Shown in pieces: positions 1 to 7,883 of a stretch of 22,482 bases of DNA. Positions within the stretch are counted from its first letter, which is position 1; each line of letters starts with the position of its first letter. The notes beneath the pieces were generated by a model. It was not told the origin of the DNA and ran no database searches. It worked only from the letters and a program-made list of their open reading frames with translations. This stretch comes from Flavobacteriaceae bacterium (lineage in GTDB: Bacteria; Bacteroidota; Bacteroidia; Flavobacteriales; Flavobacteriaceae): NCBI GenBank assembly GCA_030618945.1, contig JAUXCI010000005.1, positions 1 through 22,482 of the forward strand, given 5' to 3'. A program made the translations under genes and the position numbers.

Positions 1-21
1 AAGGCGAAAAAAGAAGATTAG
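1..21 (+). CDS. 3' end of an upstream gene (partial)
   Basis: Frame 1 reads Lys-Ala-Lys-Lys-Glu-Asp and then TAG at 19-21. A short Lys/Glu-rich tail ending just before an AT-rich non-coding stretch fits the C-terminus of a protein that begins outside the window. Only six codons are visible, so no family can be named and the call could be chance. Confidence 0.3.
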   Translation, partial: KAKKED

Positions 22-191
22 ATAAGTCAATTATCTGCGATAAAAGATCATCCAAAATGTAGAATCAGATTTTTCTCTTGATTTAAATGCGAAAGTTTTT
101 TATATCCGCAATAAACAGTTGTATTAATTGTAAATATTTCAGTTAAAGTTTATATAGTTAAAAACTCCTAAATAGTATCTATTTTATTTCT

Positions 192-199
192 TAAATTTG
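192..199 (+). promoter_or_regulatory. Bacteroidota -7 promoter box for the E2 gene
   Basis: The octamer TAAATTTG matches the Bacteroidota sigma factor -7 consensus TAnnTTTG exactly and ends 19 bases before the ATG at 219. This would give a short leader of roughly 10-15 bases. No convincing TTTG-type -33 box is seen at the usual distance, so the call rests on the -7 box and its position. The surrounding 22-218 region is AT-rich and shows nothing else I can support. Confidence 0.5.
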
Positions 200-218
200 C
201 CCCTAAAATAGCATCAAA

Positions 219-1541
219 ATGTCAAAATTTGAATTGAAATTGCCAAAAATGGGCGAAAGTGTTGCTGAAGCTACCATCACTGCATGGTTAAAAGAGGTGG
301 GCGACACCATTGAATTGGATGAAGCCATTGTGGAAATAGCCACAGATAAGGTTGATTCTGAGGTTCCCAGTGAGGTGGAAGGCGTTTTGTTAGAAAGATT
401 TTTTGAAGTGGATGATGTGGTAGGAGTGGGCCAGGTTATTGCTGTTATTGAAACCGAAGGAGTGGATGTTGCCGAAGAGCAGCAAGAAAAGCCATTAGAA
501 ATAAAGGATGTTTCCTCTGATATAGTTACGACTGCTTCAGTCAAAGAAATAAGTCAGCAAGTAGAAAGTGTTGTAGCCGACCTGAAATCTACTTCGGGAA
601 AATTTTATTCCCCCTTGGTGAAAAACATTGCTAAAACAGAAGGTTTGTCTCAATCAGATTTGGAATCCATTATAGGAACCGGGAAAGATAATAGAGTTAC
701 CAAGAATGATATATTGGCCTTTATAAATAGTAGAAGCCCTAAAGTGAAAAACCAGGCAAGCCCTAGGCTAACTCAGGAGCCTGTTCAAACAAAGCCTGTT
801 CCACCTATGGCAAAACCCGTTATCAATCAAGCTGGAGCCGAGGTAATTGAAATGACCCGAATGGGAAAACTGATTTCTAAGCACATGGTTGATTCTTTAC
901 AAACTTCAGCTCATGTTCAAAGTTTTGTGGAGGTAGACGTAACTGCCGTGGTTAAATGGAGAGAAAAGGTAAAGGATGAATTTCAAAGAAGAGAAGGCGA
1001 AAAAATTACTTTTACCCCCATCTTTATGGAAGCCATTGCCAAAGCAATAAGAGATTTCCCTATGATGAACATATCTCTTGATGGTGATAAAGTCATAAAA
1101 CATAAAGATATTAATTTAGGAATGGCTGCCGCCCTGGAAGACGGCAATCTGATTGTTCCTGTAATTAAAAGGGCCGATCAATTGAATCTGGTAGGGATGA
1201 CCAAAGCTGTTAATGATCTTGCCAGAAGGTCTAGAACGGGTAAATTAAGTCCCGATGACGTGCAAGGGGGAACCTTTACCGTGACTAATGTGGGATCTTT
1301 TGGTAGTATTATGGGAACACCCATAATTAACCAGCCTCAGGTAGGTATTTTGGCCCTGGGATCAATAAGAAAGATGCCGGCTGTCATTGAAACTCCTGAA
1401 GGAGATTTGATAGGTATAAGGCATAAAATGATCCTCTCTCATTCCTATGACCATCGGGTCGTGAATGGTGCTTTGGGAAGCATGTTTGCTAAAAGAGTAG
1501 GAGATTACCTGGAAGCATGGGACGCGAATACGACGTTCTAA
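219..1541 (+). CDS. 2-oxoacid dehydrogenase complex E2, dihydrolipoamide acyltransferase
   Basis: This is the core acyltransferase of a cytoplasmic 2-oxo acid dehydrogenase complex; it moves the acyl group from lipoamide to CoA. Domain order is classical: an N-terminal lipoyl domain (about residues 3-78) with the lipoylated lysine at K44 in ATDKVDS, a linker, a peripheral subunit-binding domain (about 129-168, FYSPLVKNIA...), a Pro/Gln/Lys-rich linker, and a catalytic domain (about 208-440). The active-site motif near the C-terminus is DHRVVNG (411-417), with His412 present but Asn416 where most E2 proteins have Asp. Length (440 aa) is normal for a single-lipoyl E2. Branched-chain 2-oxoacid substrates are the most likely, because flavobacterial homologues are usually named that way, but pyruvate or 2-oxoglutarate cannot be excluded. 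E1 and E3 genes are not in the window. A -7 box lies just upstream, and the exonuclease gene follows after 34 bases. Confidence 0.93.
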   Translation: MSKFELKLPKMGESVAEATITAWLKEVGDTIELDEAIVEIATDKVDSEVPSEVEGVLLERFFEVDDVVGVGQVIAVIETEGVDVAEEQQEKPLEIKDVSSDIVTTASVKEISQQVESVVADLKSTSGKFYSPLVKNIAKTEGLSQSDLESIIGTGKDNRVTKNDILAFINSRSPKVKNQASPRLTQEPVQTKPVPPMAKPVINQAGAEVIEMTRMGKLISKHMVDSLQTSAHVQSFVEVDVTAVVKWREKVKDEFQRREGEKITFTPIFMEAIAKAIRDFPMMNISLDGDKVIKHKDINLGMAAALEDGNLIVPVIKRADQLNLVGMTKAVNDLARRSRTGKLSPDDVQGGTFTVTNVGSFGSIMGTPIINQPQVGILALGSIRKMPAVIETPEGDLIGIRHKMILSHSYDHRVVNGALGSMFAKRVGDYLEAWDANTTF

Positions 1542-1575
1542 TTATTAAAAATATTAATTATTTCATTTCAAATAG

Positions 1576-2394
1576 ATGAACATTAAATTAGACAGACCCA
1601 TTGTATTCTTTGACCTGGAAACGACTGGAATTCAAATAGCGACAGACAGAATCGTAGAAATATCAATATTAAAGGTTTTTCCCAATGGGAATAAAGAAAG
1701 TTGGACGCGTTTGGTGAATCCGGAGATCGAAATTCCTAAGGAAGCTTCTGATATACATGGGATCACAAACGAAAGAGTCGTCACGGAACCTAAATTTTCG
1801 GAACTGGCAGCCAAAGTGAGTACCATGATTGAGGGCTGTGATCTTGCAGGCTTCAATTCAAATCGATTTGATATTCCTCTGCTTGCTGAGGAGATGTTAA
1901 GGGCCGAGGTAAATTTTGACATGCACGACAGAAAAGCAATTGACGTTCAGGTAATATTTCACAAAAAAGAACAAAGAAACCTCGGTGCCGGATATGAATT
2001 CTATTGTGGTAAAAACCTTGAGAATGCTCATTCCGCTGAAGCTGATACAATGGCAACCTATGAAATTTTAGAAGCGCAAATCGCAAAATATGAAGACCTT
2101 GAAAATGACGTAGATTTTCTAAGCGAATTTTCTTCACATCAAAAGCGAGCTGATTTTGCCGGATTTATTCTCTTGGGGCCGGATGATGAAAAGGTATTCT
2201 CATTTGGTAAATACAAAGGTAGAAAGGTTACGGATGTTTTCAGAGAAAACCCAGGCTATCACAATTGGATTCAAAATGCGGATTTTCCTTTGTATACAAA
2301 AAAGGTCCTGACTAGTATTAAGGAAAGTATGACCGCAAAAAAACAGATCAGTACACTTGATGATTTAAAAAATAAATTCAATAAAAAGGTATAA
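1576..2394 (+). CDS. DEDDh 3'-5' exonuclease (DnaQ/ExoX-like)
   Basis: This is a 272-aa DnaQ-superfamily exonuclease that probably trims DNA 3' ends with two metal ions. Exo I is FFDLETTG with D13 and E15; Exo II is GFNSNRFDIPLL with D99; Exo III is HSAEAD with H152 and D157, which makes it the DEDDh type. The whole acidic set is present, so the enzyme should be active. After the nuclease domain (about 8-175) comes a C-terminal segment (about 205-255) with FGKYKGRKVTDV and a following NWI motif, which resembles the small domain found at the C-terminus of ExoX-like proteins. It is not the polymerase III epsilon subunit in any provable way, since no polymerase-binding tail can be recognised. 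It lies 34 bases after the E2 gene and 2 bases before the next gene, so it is probably co-transcribed with both. Confidence 0.88.
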   Translation: MNIKLDRPIVFFDLETTGIQIATDRIVEISILKVFPNGNKESWTRLVNPEIEIPKEASDIHGITNERVVTEPKFSELAAKVSTMIEGCDLAGFNSNRFDIPLLAEEMLRAEVNFDMHDRKAIDVQVIFHKKEQRNLGAGYEFYCGKNLENAHSAEADTMATYEILEAQIAKYEDLENDVDFLSEFSSHQKRADFAGFILLGPDDEKVFSFGKYKGRKVTDVFRENPGYHNWIQNADFPLYTKKVLTSIKESMTAKKQISTLDDLKNKFNKKV

Positions 2395-2396
2395 GT

Positions 2397-2882
2397 ATGT
2401 ATGTAGATTTTGAAAGTTTAAAGGATTCGTCAAGAGTATGGGTTTATCAATCCAGCAGAGAATTTGACGAAGAGGAAATGAATGAGATCAGCGCGAAATT
2501 AAGGGTGTTTATTGAAGAATGGACCAGACATGGAGATGACCTAAAGGGCTCTTATGAAATCAAGTACAAGCATTTTATAATCCTTGCAGTGGATGAATCT
2601 TTTAATCAGGTATCGGGATGTTCCATAGACGCTTCTACACATATATTTAAAGCTTTTGAGAGGGAATACCAGGTTGAATTGCTCAATAAAATGAATACGG
2701 CTTTTAAAGATGGGGATCATATCAATATAGTTTCTCTGAGTGAATTTCAGAAGTATGTAAAGGAAGATAAAATTCACCCTGACACTCCAGTGTTCAATAA
2801 TTTAGTACAAACAAAAAAAGAATTGGATTTATCTTGGGAAATTCCTGCTGAAATGAGCTGGCACAATCGTTATTTTAATTAA
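2397..2882 (+). CDS. Conserved flavobacterial protein, often labelled 'ABC transporter ATPase'; function unknown
   Basis: This 161-aa soluble protein has no signal peptide and no membrane segment. It begins MYVDFESL and is rich in acidic and aromatic residues, with a conserved-looking C-terminus ending in WHNRYFN. I recognise it as a family that flavobacterial genomes commonly carry under the name 'ABC transporter ATPase', but the sequence has no Walker A (GxxxxGKS/T), no LSGGQ signature and no Walker B, so that name is not supported. The start codon lies 2 bases after the stop of the exonuclease gene, which suggests translational coupling and perhaps a related job in nucleic acid metabolism; that link is inference only. 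ATGTATG at the start offers a second ATG out of frame, but the first gives the intact frame. Confidence 0.8.
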   Translation: MYVDFESLKDSSRVWVYQSSREFDEEEMNEISAKLRVFIEEWTRHGDDLKGSYEIKYKHFIILAVDESFNQVSGCSIDASTHIFKAFEREYQVELLNKMNTAFKDGDHINIVSLSEFQKYVKEDKIHPDTPVFNNLVQTKKELDLSWEIPAEMSWHNRYFN

Positions 2883-2972
2883 AATTTTACTGCCATGAGA
2901 GTTCAAATGACCTATTGGCGACAATTTATTTTACTCCAAACCCATAGCTTTTAATCACCTAAATTCAGACTA

Positions 2973-5879
2973 ATGAATAAGCTTATATTTCTTATTGTTA
3001 TGTTGTTTGCCTTACAAATTAGCGCGCAAACAGATCCTTTAAAAACCAAAGACAGTATTGCCCAGGACCGATGGGTAGACAGCATCATGAGAACTATGAA
3101 TATTGACCAGAAAATTGGTCAACTATTTATGGTGGCGGCCTATACCAATAAGGATGCTGAACACGAAAAGTTTATCACGAATCTGATTACAAAGCATCAT
3201 ATAGGTGCCCTGATTTTCTTTCAGGACCAGGCCATAAAACAGGTGGAGCTTACCAATAAGTACCAGTCGCTTTCGAAAGTACCCCTTTTAATAGGTATTG
3301 ATGGAGAGTGGGGTTTGAGTATGAGGTTGAAAAACACCGTGGCATTTCCTTATAATATGGCTTTAGGTGCCATCCGGGACGATAAACTACTCTATGATAT
3401 GGGCCAGTATATGGGCAGGCACATGAAGAGGGAAGGAGTTCATATAAATTTTGCCCCGGTGGTTGACGTCAACACCAATCCTAAAAACCCCGTAATTGGG
3501 AATAGGTCTTATGGAGAAGGCAAGGAAAATGTTACCAGAAAAGCCATAGCATTTACCAAAGGATTACAAAGTCAAAATATTATGGCTTGTGCAAAACACT
3601 TTCCCGGACACGGGGATACGGCTCAGGATTCTCACAAAACCTTGCCTTCAATAACTCATGATACTATAAGGCTTGATACCTTAGAACTATATCCGTACAA
3701 AAAAATATTTAAAGAAGGAATCGGTAGCGTTATGATCGCTCATTTAAGTGTTCCGGCGCTGGAGCCCAATGCAAGCCTGCCATCTTCCTTATCCTATAAT
3801 ATTGTTACAGGATTGCTCAAAGAAAAGATGGGCTTTAAGGGCCTTATCATAACTGATGCTTTAAACATGAAAGGTTCGGCTGATTTTGCTTCTTCTGAAG
3901 AAATTAATTTACAGGCCATACTAGCTGGTAATGACTTACTGGATGTTCCTTTGAATGTGGTGAAATCCATAGCTTTATTTAAAAAATCAGTTGCCAAAGG
4001 TGAATTGACCGAGGCCAGGTTGGATGAGTCAGTAAGAAAGATATTAAAAACCAAATACTGGGCAGGTTTACATCATTTCGTTCCGCTGAAAGTTGAAAAC
4101 CTGATGACCGATCTGCACACCGTTGAGGATGATCTGCTTATAAGACGACTCGTAGAAAATTCAGTGACCTTGGTACAAAACAAAAAAGAAACATTACCCA
4201 TAAAAAAACTTGAGAATAATAAAGTGGCTTATCTGAAGTTTGGGAAATACGATAATAAAACCTTTATTAAACGCCTTAATGACTATACTAAGGTGGACGT
4301 GATAACGGGCGCTAATTTACAGGAAATTTCAAAAAAATTGCAGGCATATGAAACTGTGATCATTGGATTTCACACAAGCTATGGTGCCTATGCCAACTAT
4401 AAATTAGATGACAAAGACCTGCTTATCCTGGATGACATAGCAAGAAACCATAGGGTTGTACTGGATATATTTGCCAGCCCTTACAGTTTATTGAAGATAA
4501 AATCATTTGACAATATTGAAAGCGTTATTGTTTCGTATCAAAACACACCCTTGGCTCAAGACTTGTCGGCCCAAATGATATTCGGAGCTTTAGACATAAA
4601 AGGGGCATTACCGGTTAAAATCAATGATGATTTTCCAGTTGGGTATGGTTTGCATTTATCGGGTATTGACCGACTTGGTTATTCGATCCCTGAAGATGTT
4701 GGGATGGATAGTCGACAATTGGCCAGAATTGATTCAATTGCCAAAGAAGTGATCGATTCTTCCATGGCCCCAGGGATGCAGGTGTTGGTGGCAAGAAAAG
4801 GGAAAGTGGTTTACCTTAAGAGTTATGGATATTACACCTATGATTCTATTAAAAAAGTGGACGATAAAAGTATTTATGACCTTGCATCTGTTACAAAAAT
4901 TCTTGGGGGTTTACCCATGATTATTAAAGCAGAAGAAGAGGGGAAATTTGATCTTGATGACCCCCTTGTCGATTTGATGCCGGTATTAGAAGGAAGTAAT
5001 AAAGATACGGTGACCGTAAAAGAGGCCTTATCCCATTACGGAAGGCTTAAACCGTATATTCCATACTATACAACTATGGTAGAAGGGGAAGATGCTGTGC
5101 CGATGGAAAAATATTTTAGCAGCTCCAATTCAAGTAAATACAGCATTAAAGTGGCCGAGGATCTTTATTTACGCACAGATTATAGAGATACACTTTTTAA
5201 GTTGATTGCCGAAGCACCGCAAAGAGAAGAGTTGACTTATAAATATAGTGGTATGCCCTTCTATTTATTTGTCGATTATTTAGAAAAAAAATATAACAAA
5301 CCAATTGATCAGTTGAATAAGGATAATTTTTATGGACCCCTGGGTGCCACAACCCTGACTTATAATCCCTTAAAATATTTCCCCAAATCAAGAATCGTAC
5401 CTACCGAAAACGATGAGTTTTTCAGGCATCAGTTATTACAAGGTAACGTTCATGATGAAGGTGCCGCCCTGATGGGTGGTGTTAGTGGAAATGCAGGACT
5501 CTTTGGTACGGCAAATGATGTGGCCAAAATGATGCAGATGTATTTGCAAAAAGGCTATTATGGAGGTAAGAGTTATTTAAAACCAGAATCTTTTGATAAA
5601 TTCAATCACAGGTATTTCGAAGAAGATGGTATAAGAAGAGGTCTCGGGTTTGATAAACCACAATTGGATGATGCAATGGCTACATGCGGATGTGTTTCTT
5701 TTAAAAGTTTCGGACATAGCGGTTATACTGGAACCTATACTTTTGTGGATCCTGAAACCGAGATCGTATATGTGTTTTTGTCAAACAGAGTTTATCCTAC
5801 AAGGGAAAACAACAAGCTGGGTACTGCTGATATTAGAACCAAGGTACAGCGGCTCATTCAGGAGTCCATTATTAACTAG
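2973..5879 (+). CDS. Exported GH3 beta-N-acetylglucosaminidase fused to serine beta-lactamase-fold hydrolase
   Basis: This 968-aa protein starts with a signal peptide (MNKLIFLIVMLFALQISA, cleavage likely before Q19). Residues about 35-370 form a GH3 catalytic domain with the NagZ signature KHFPGHGDTAQDSH (208-221), which carries the Asp219-Ser-His221 dyad typical of beta-N-acetylglucosaminidases, and the nucleophile Asp295 in ITDALNM. Residues about 385-565 look like a GH3 C-terminal domain. Residues about 575-960 are a beta-lactamase/class C fold: S639-V-T-K642 (SxxK), Y758-S-G in the Tyr motif position, and H915-S-G in the KTG position. In Bacillus subtilis, NagZ and the MurNAc-L-Ala amidase AmiE, which is a serine hydrolase of this same fold, are separate neighbouring genes. 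The fusion therefore suggests a periplasmic enzyme that removes GlcNAc and then cuts the stem peptide from muropeptides. The second activity is inference; an esterase or peptidase is possible. There is a 90-base gap upstream with no clear promoter. Confidence 0.88.
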   Translation: MNKLIFLIVMLFALQISAQTDPLKTKDSIAQDRWVDSIMRTMNIDQKIGQLFMVAAYTNKDAEHEKFITNLITKHHIGALIFFQDQAIKQVELTNKYQSLSKVPLLIGIDGEWGLSMRLKNTVAFPYNMALGAIRDDKLLYDMGQYMGRHMKREGVHINFAPVVDVNTNPKNPVIGNRSYGEGKENVTRKAIAFTKGLQSQNIMACAKHFPGHGDTAQDSHKTLPSITHDTIRLDTLELYPYKKIFKEGIGSVMIAHLSVPALEPNASLPSSLSYNIVTGLLKEKMGFKGLIITDALNMKGSADFASSEEINLQAILAGNDLLDVPLNVVKSIALFKKSVAKGELTEARLDESVRKILKTKYWAGLHHFVPLKVENLMTDLHTVEDDLLIRRLVENSVTLVQNKKETLPIKKLENNKVAYLKFGKYDNKTFIKRLNDYTKVDVITGANLQEISKKLQAYETVIIGFHTSYGAYANYKLDDKDLLILDDIARNHRVVLDIFASPYSLLKIKSFDNIESVIVSYQNTPLAQDLSAQMIFGALDIKGALPVKINDDFPVGYGLHLSGIDRLGYSIPEDVGMDSRQLARIDSIAKEVIDSSMAPGMQVLVARKGKVVYLKSYGYYTYDSIKKVDDKSIYDLASVTKILGGLPMIIKAEEEGKFDLDDPLVDLMPVLEGSNKDTVTVKEALSHYGRLKPYIPYYTTMVEGEDAVPMEKYFSSSNSSKYSIKVAEDLYLRTDYRDTLFKLIAEAPQREELTYKYSGMPFYLFVDYLEKKYNKPIDQLNKDNFYGPLGATTLTYNPLKYFPKSRIVPTENDEFFRHQLLQGNVHDEGAALMGGVSGNAGLFGTANDVAKMMQMYLQKGYYGGKSYLKPESFDKFNHRYFEEDGIRRGLGFDKPQLDDAMATCGCVSFKSFGHSGYTGTYTFVDPETEIVYVFLSNRVYPTRENNKLGTADIRTKVQRLIQESIIN

Positions 5880-5923
5880 AAACCGGAGTTGTATATAAAA
5901 TTTTGACTCAGGTTAGTCGCTAT

Positions 5924-6949
5924 TTATTTTGATTTGGTAAAAAGGTAGACGCTTAAAAAACTGAATAGGAGGTAGCTAATAGCATAGTTAATTCCCAAAA
6001 GCAAATGAATCAGCCAGCCTTGAAGGAGATAGAAAAATGGAAAAGCCGTGATACCAATTGAAAATTTAAAGGTGGCAATGAATTCTTCCTCATCTATTTT
6101 AGGATAGAAATATTTCCAAACTAGCAAGGGTAAAAAACTATTGATCTTTACAATTGGGGTCAAGAAGTTAAAGGAATTATTTATTTCTTCCGAAGGGGGT
6201 ACAAATTCCTTCATGTTCCTGAGTTTTTTATTTACTTTTTCAGGGTAGAGAAAATCTTCCTCTTTAAATGATTTGATAATTTGATCATAATCTTCCTGAT
6301 TTTCAATGTGGGTTACCAACTTTTTCATGGCAGCACTAGCCTTAATTCTTAACTCAGCTGAAGCTGCATTTACTTCCTTTCCTTCCTTAAGCTCGTTTAC
6401 TGAGATGGGTTCACCAAAGTAAATACTTACGCTGCTGGCGTATTTTTTTGCATTGCTGTAATTTATACCTATCGGTAGAACAATAATTTCGAGCTCAGGA
6501 TTTCTTTCCAAGGCACCAAAAACGATCCTTGTAAAACCTTTACTCAAGGCCCGAACCCTTCTCTGGATATTGTGATTTCCTTCTGGAAAAATAAGGATAG
6601 TGCCTTTTTCATCTAATATTTTATAACATTTTTGAAATATTTCTTCATTCTTGTGAAGATTGGTCAAACCGTCGCCCATCCTATAAATAGGTAGCATATT
6701 TACGGATGACAAGAGGGCCTTAATTAATGAATTGCCAAAAACACCTGCCCGGGTAAGAAAATTTAATTCCCTTGGGCATAAAGTAGCGATGAGTAGAGGA
6801 TCTATCAAAGCATTTTGGTGATTTGATACAAAAAGAATGGCTTTCTTTTTTGGTATATTCTCAAGACCAACCACCCGAATCTTTTTGAAATAGAATGCAA
6901 AGCCCAGACGCACATACATTTTTACGAAAAGATACCATATTAATTTCAT
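5924..6949 (-). CDS. PlsC-type acyltransferase (lysophospholipid/glycerol-phosphate acyltransferase family)
   Basis: This 341-aa membrane-associated protein likely transfers an acyl chain to a lysophospholipid or related alcohol. The N-terminal third has the acyltransferase core: NHQNALID (43-50), containing His44 and Asp50, RAGVFGN (67-73) and FPEGNHN (121-127) with the Glu123-Gly124 pair. The His to Asp spacing is Hx5D, one residue wider than the textbook Hx4D. The C-terminal part (about 265-340) contains hydrophobic stretches that look like two or three membrane segments, making it longer than a minimal PlsC of about 240 aa. Its ATG overlaps the stop of the upstream transporter gene by 4 bases (ATGA), so translation is probably coupled. 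The substrate cannot be read from the sequence; lipid A, ornithine lipid or phosphatidic acid pathways are all possible. Confidence 0.82.
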   Translation of the reverse strand: MKLIWYLFVKMYVRLGFAFYFKKIRVVGLENIPKKKAILFVSNHQNALIDPLLIATLCPRELNFLTRAGVFGNSLIKALLSSVNMLPIYRMGDGLTNLHKNEEIFQKCYKILDEKGTILIFPEGNHNIQRRVRALSKGFTRIVFGALERNPELEIIVLPIGINYSNAKKYASSVSIYFGEPISVNELKEGKEVNAASAELRIKASAAMKKLVTHIENQEDYDQIIKSFKEEDFLYPEKVNKKLRNMKEFVPPSEEINNSFNFLTPIVKINSFLPLLVWKYFYPKIDEEEFIATFKFSIGITAFPFFYLLQGWLIHLLLGINYAISYLLFSFLSVYLFTKSK

Positions 6950-7857
6950 GCCATTTTCTTTTTCTTATTATCTGACCAGAAGAAAGCGATAAGCAGACCC
7001 GACAGAATATCCCATATTGCCCAAAAAGCTACCAAAAGGGCCATCCCGCCTAAGCCATCGAAAAAACTAAAGACCAAAAGAAGGCCCAAACCCGAGTTTT
7101 GAATACCGGTTTCGATGCTTAAGGTTTTTTGATCCAGATAGGCAAGTTTATTGAGTTTGGCAAAATAGAATCCAACTAATAGCAAGACGCTATTATGAGC
7201 AATCACGATTATAAACACATAGTGGATATGCTCCATAAAAATGTCCAAATTATTATAAAAGGCGCCAGCTATAAAAGATAAAAAAATGAGAATGGACACT
7301 GGTTTCAGAAAGCGAGAAGCTTTCCCCGCCATGTTAGGATGATAATTGTTGATGACCATACCTAAAACAAGTGGTATTCCTAAGATCAACAGTACAAATC
7401 TGGCAATTTCCATTGGAGATACTTCAACCGTTTCTAAAATAGAGGCGGTAGGCTCATAAAAACTTCCCCAGACAGCAAAGTTGAGAGGTGTCATAATAAG
7501 GGCAGCTAATGAAGCAAAGGCTGTCAGGCTAACGGATAATGCCGTATTGCCTCCTGCCAGTTTAGTCATAAAATTTGAGATATTGCCTCCAGGGCAGGCA
7601 GCAACCATCATCATACCCAAGGCAATACTGGGAGACGGGTTTATAAATATAATCATTAAAAAAGTGACCAGGGGAATGAGCAGAAACTGAGAAATAATTC
7701 CTACAATTACTGGTTTGGGTGATTTAAAAAGATTTGAGAAATCTGAAATTTTTATATCAAGAGCTACACCAAACATAACCAGAGACAAGGTGAGGTTGAC
7801 GAACCATAAATTATCAGCATTAAAATTTATGTGTATGTCATCAACGGTTTGAATCAT
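6946..7857 (-). CDS. Bile acid:sodium symporter family (BASS/SBF) transporter
   Basis: This is a 303-aa inner membrane protein with about nine or ten hydrophobic segments, matching the usual size of the BASS family. The family hallmark is clear: ACPGGNISNFMTKLAGGNTA in the middle of the N-terminal half, the region that forms the crossed-helix sodium site in known BASS structures. The second half has the matching ETGIQNSGLGLLL motif of the other sodium-binding helix pair. Despite the name, bacterial members transport diverse organic anions (2-oxoacids, pantoate and others are known), so the substrate is unknown here. It lies 26 bases after the DUF4159 gene and overlaps the acyltransferase gene by 4 bases, so it sits inside the minus-strand operon. 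Confidence 0.9.
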   Translation of the reverse strand: MIQTVDDIHINFNADNLWFVNLTLSLVMFGVALDIKISDFSNLFKSPKPVIVGIISQFLLIPLVTFLMIIFINPSPSIALGMMMVAACPGGNISNFMTKLAGGNTALSVSLTAFASLAALIMTPLNFAVWGSFYEPTASILETVEVSPMEIARFVLLILGIPLVLGMVINNYHPNMAGKASRFLKPVSILIFLSFIAGAFYNNLDIFMEHIHYVFIIVIAHNSVLLLVGFYFAKLNKLAYLDQKTLSIETGIQNSGLGLLLVFSFFDGLGGMALLVAFWAIWDILSGLLIAFFWSDNKKKKMA

Positions 7858-7883
7858 CCCCTATATAGTTTATTAGAATATTA

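Noticed and set aside
2895..2954. A 19-codon open frame (MRVQMTYWRQF...) in the gap before the GH3 fusion gene
   Set aside because: It is very short, has no supporting start signal and no recognisable family; such frames are expected by chance.
5905..5918. Short inverted repeat GACT...AGTC between the convergent GH3 and acyltransferase genes
   Set aside because: A 4-bp stem with a 6-base loop and no T-run is too weak to call a terminator.
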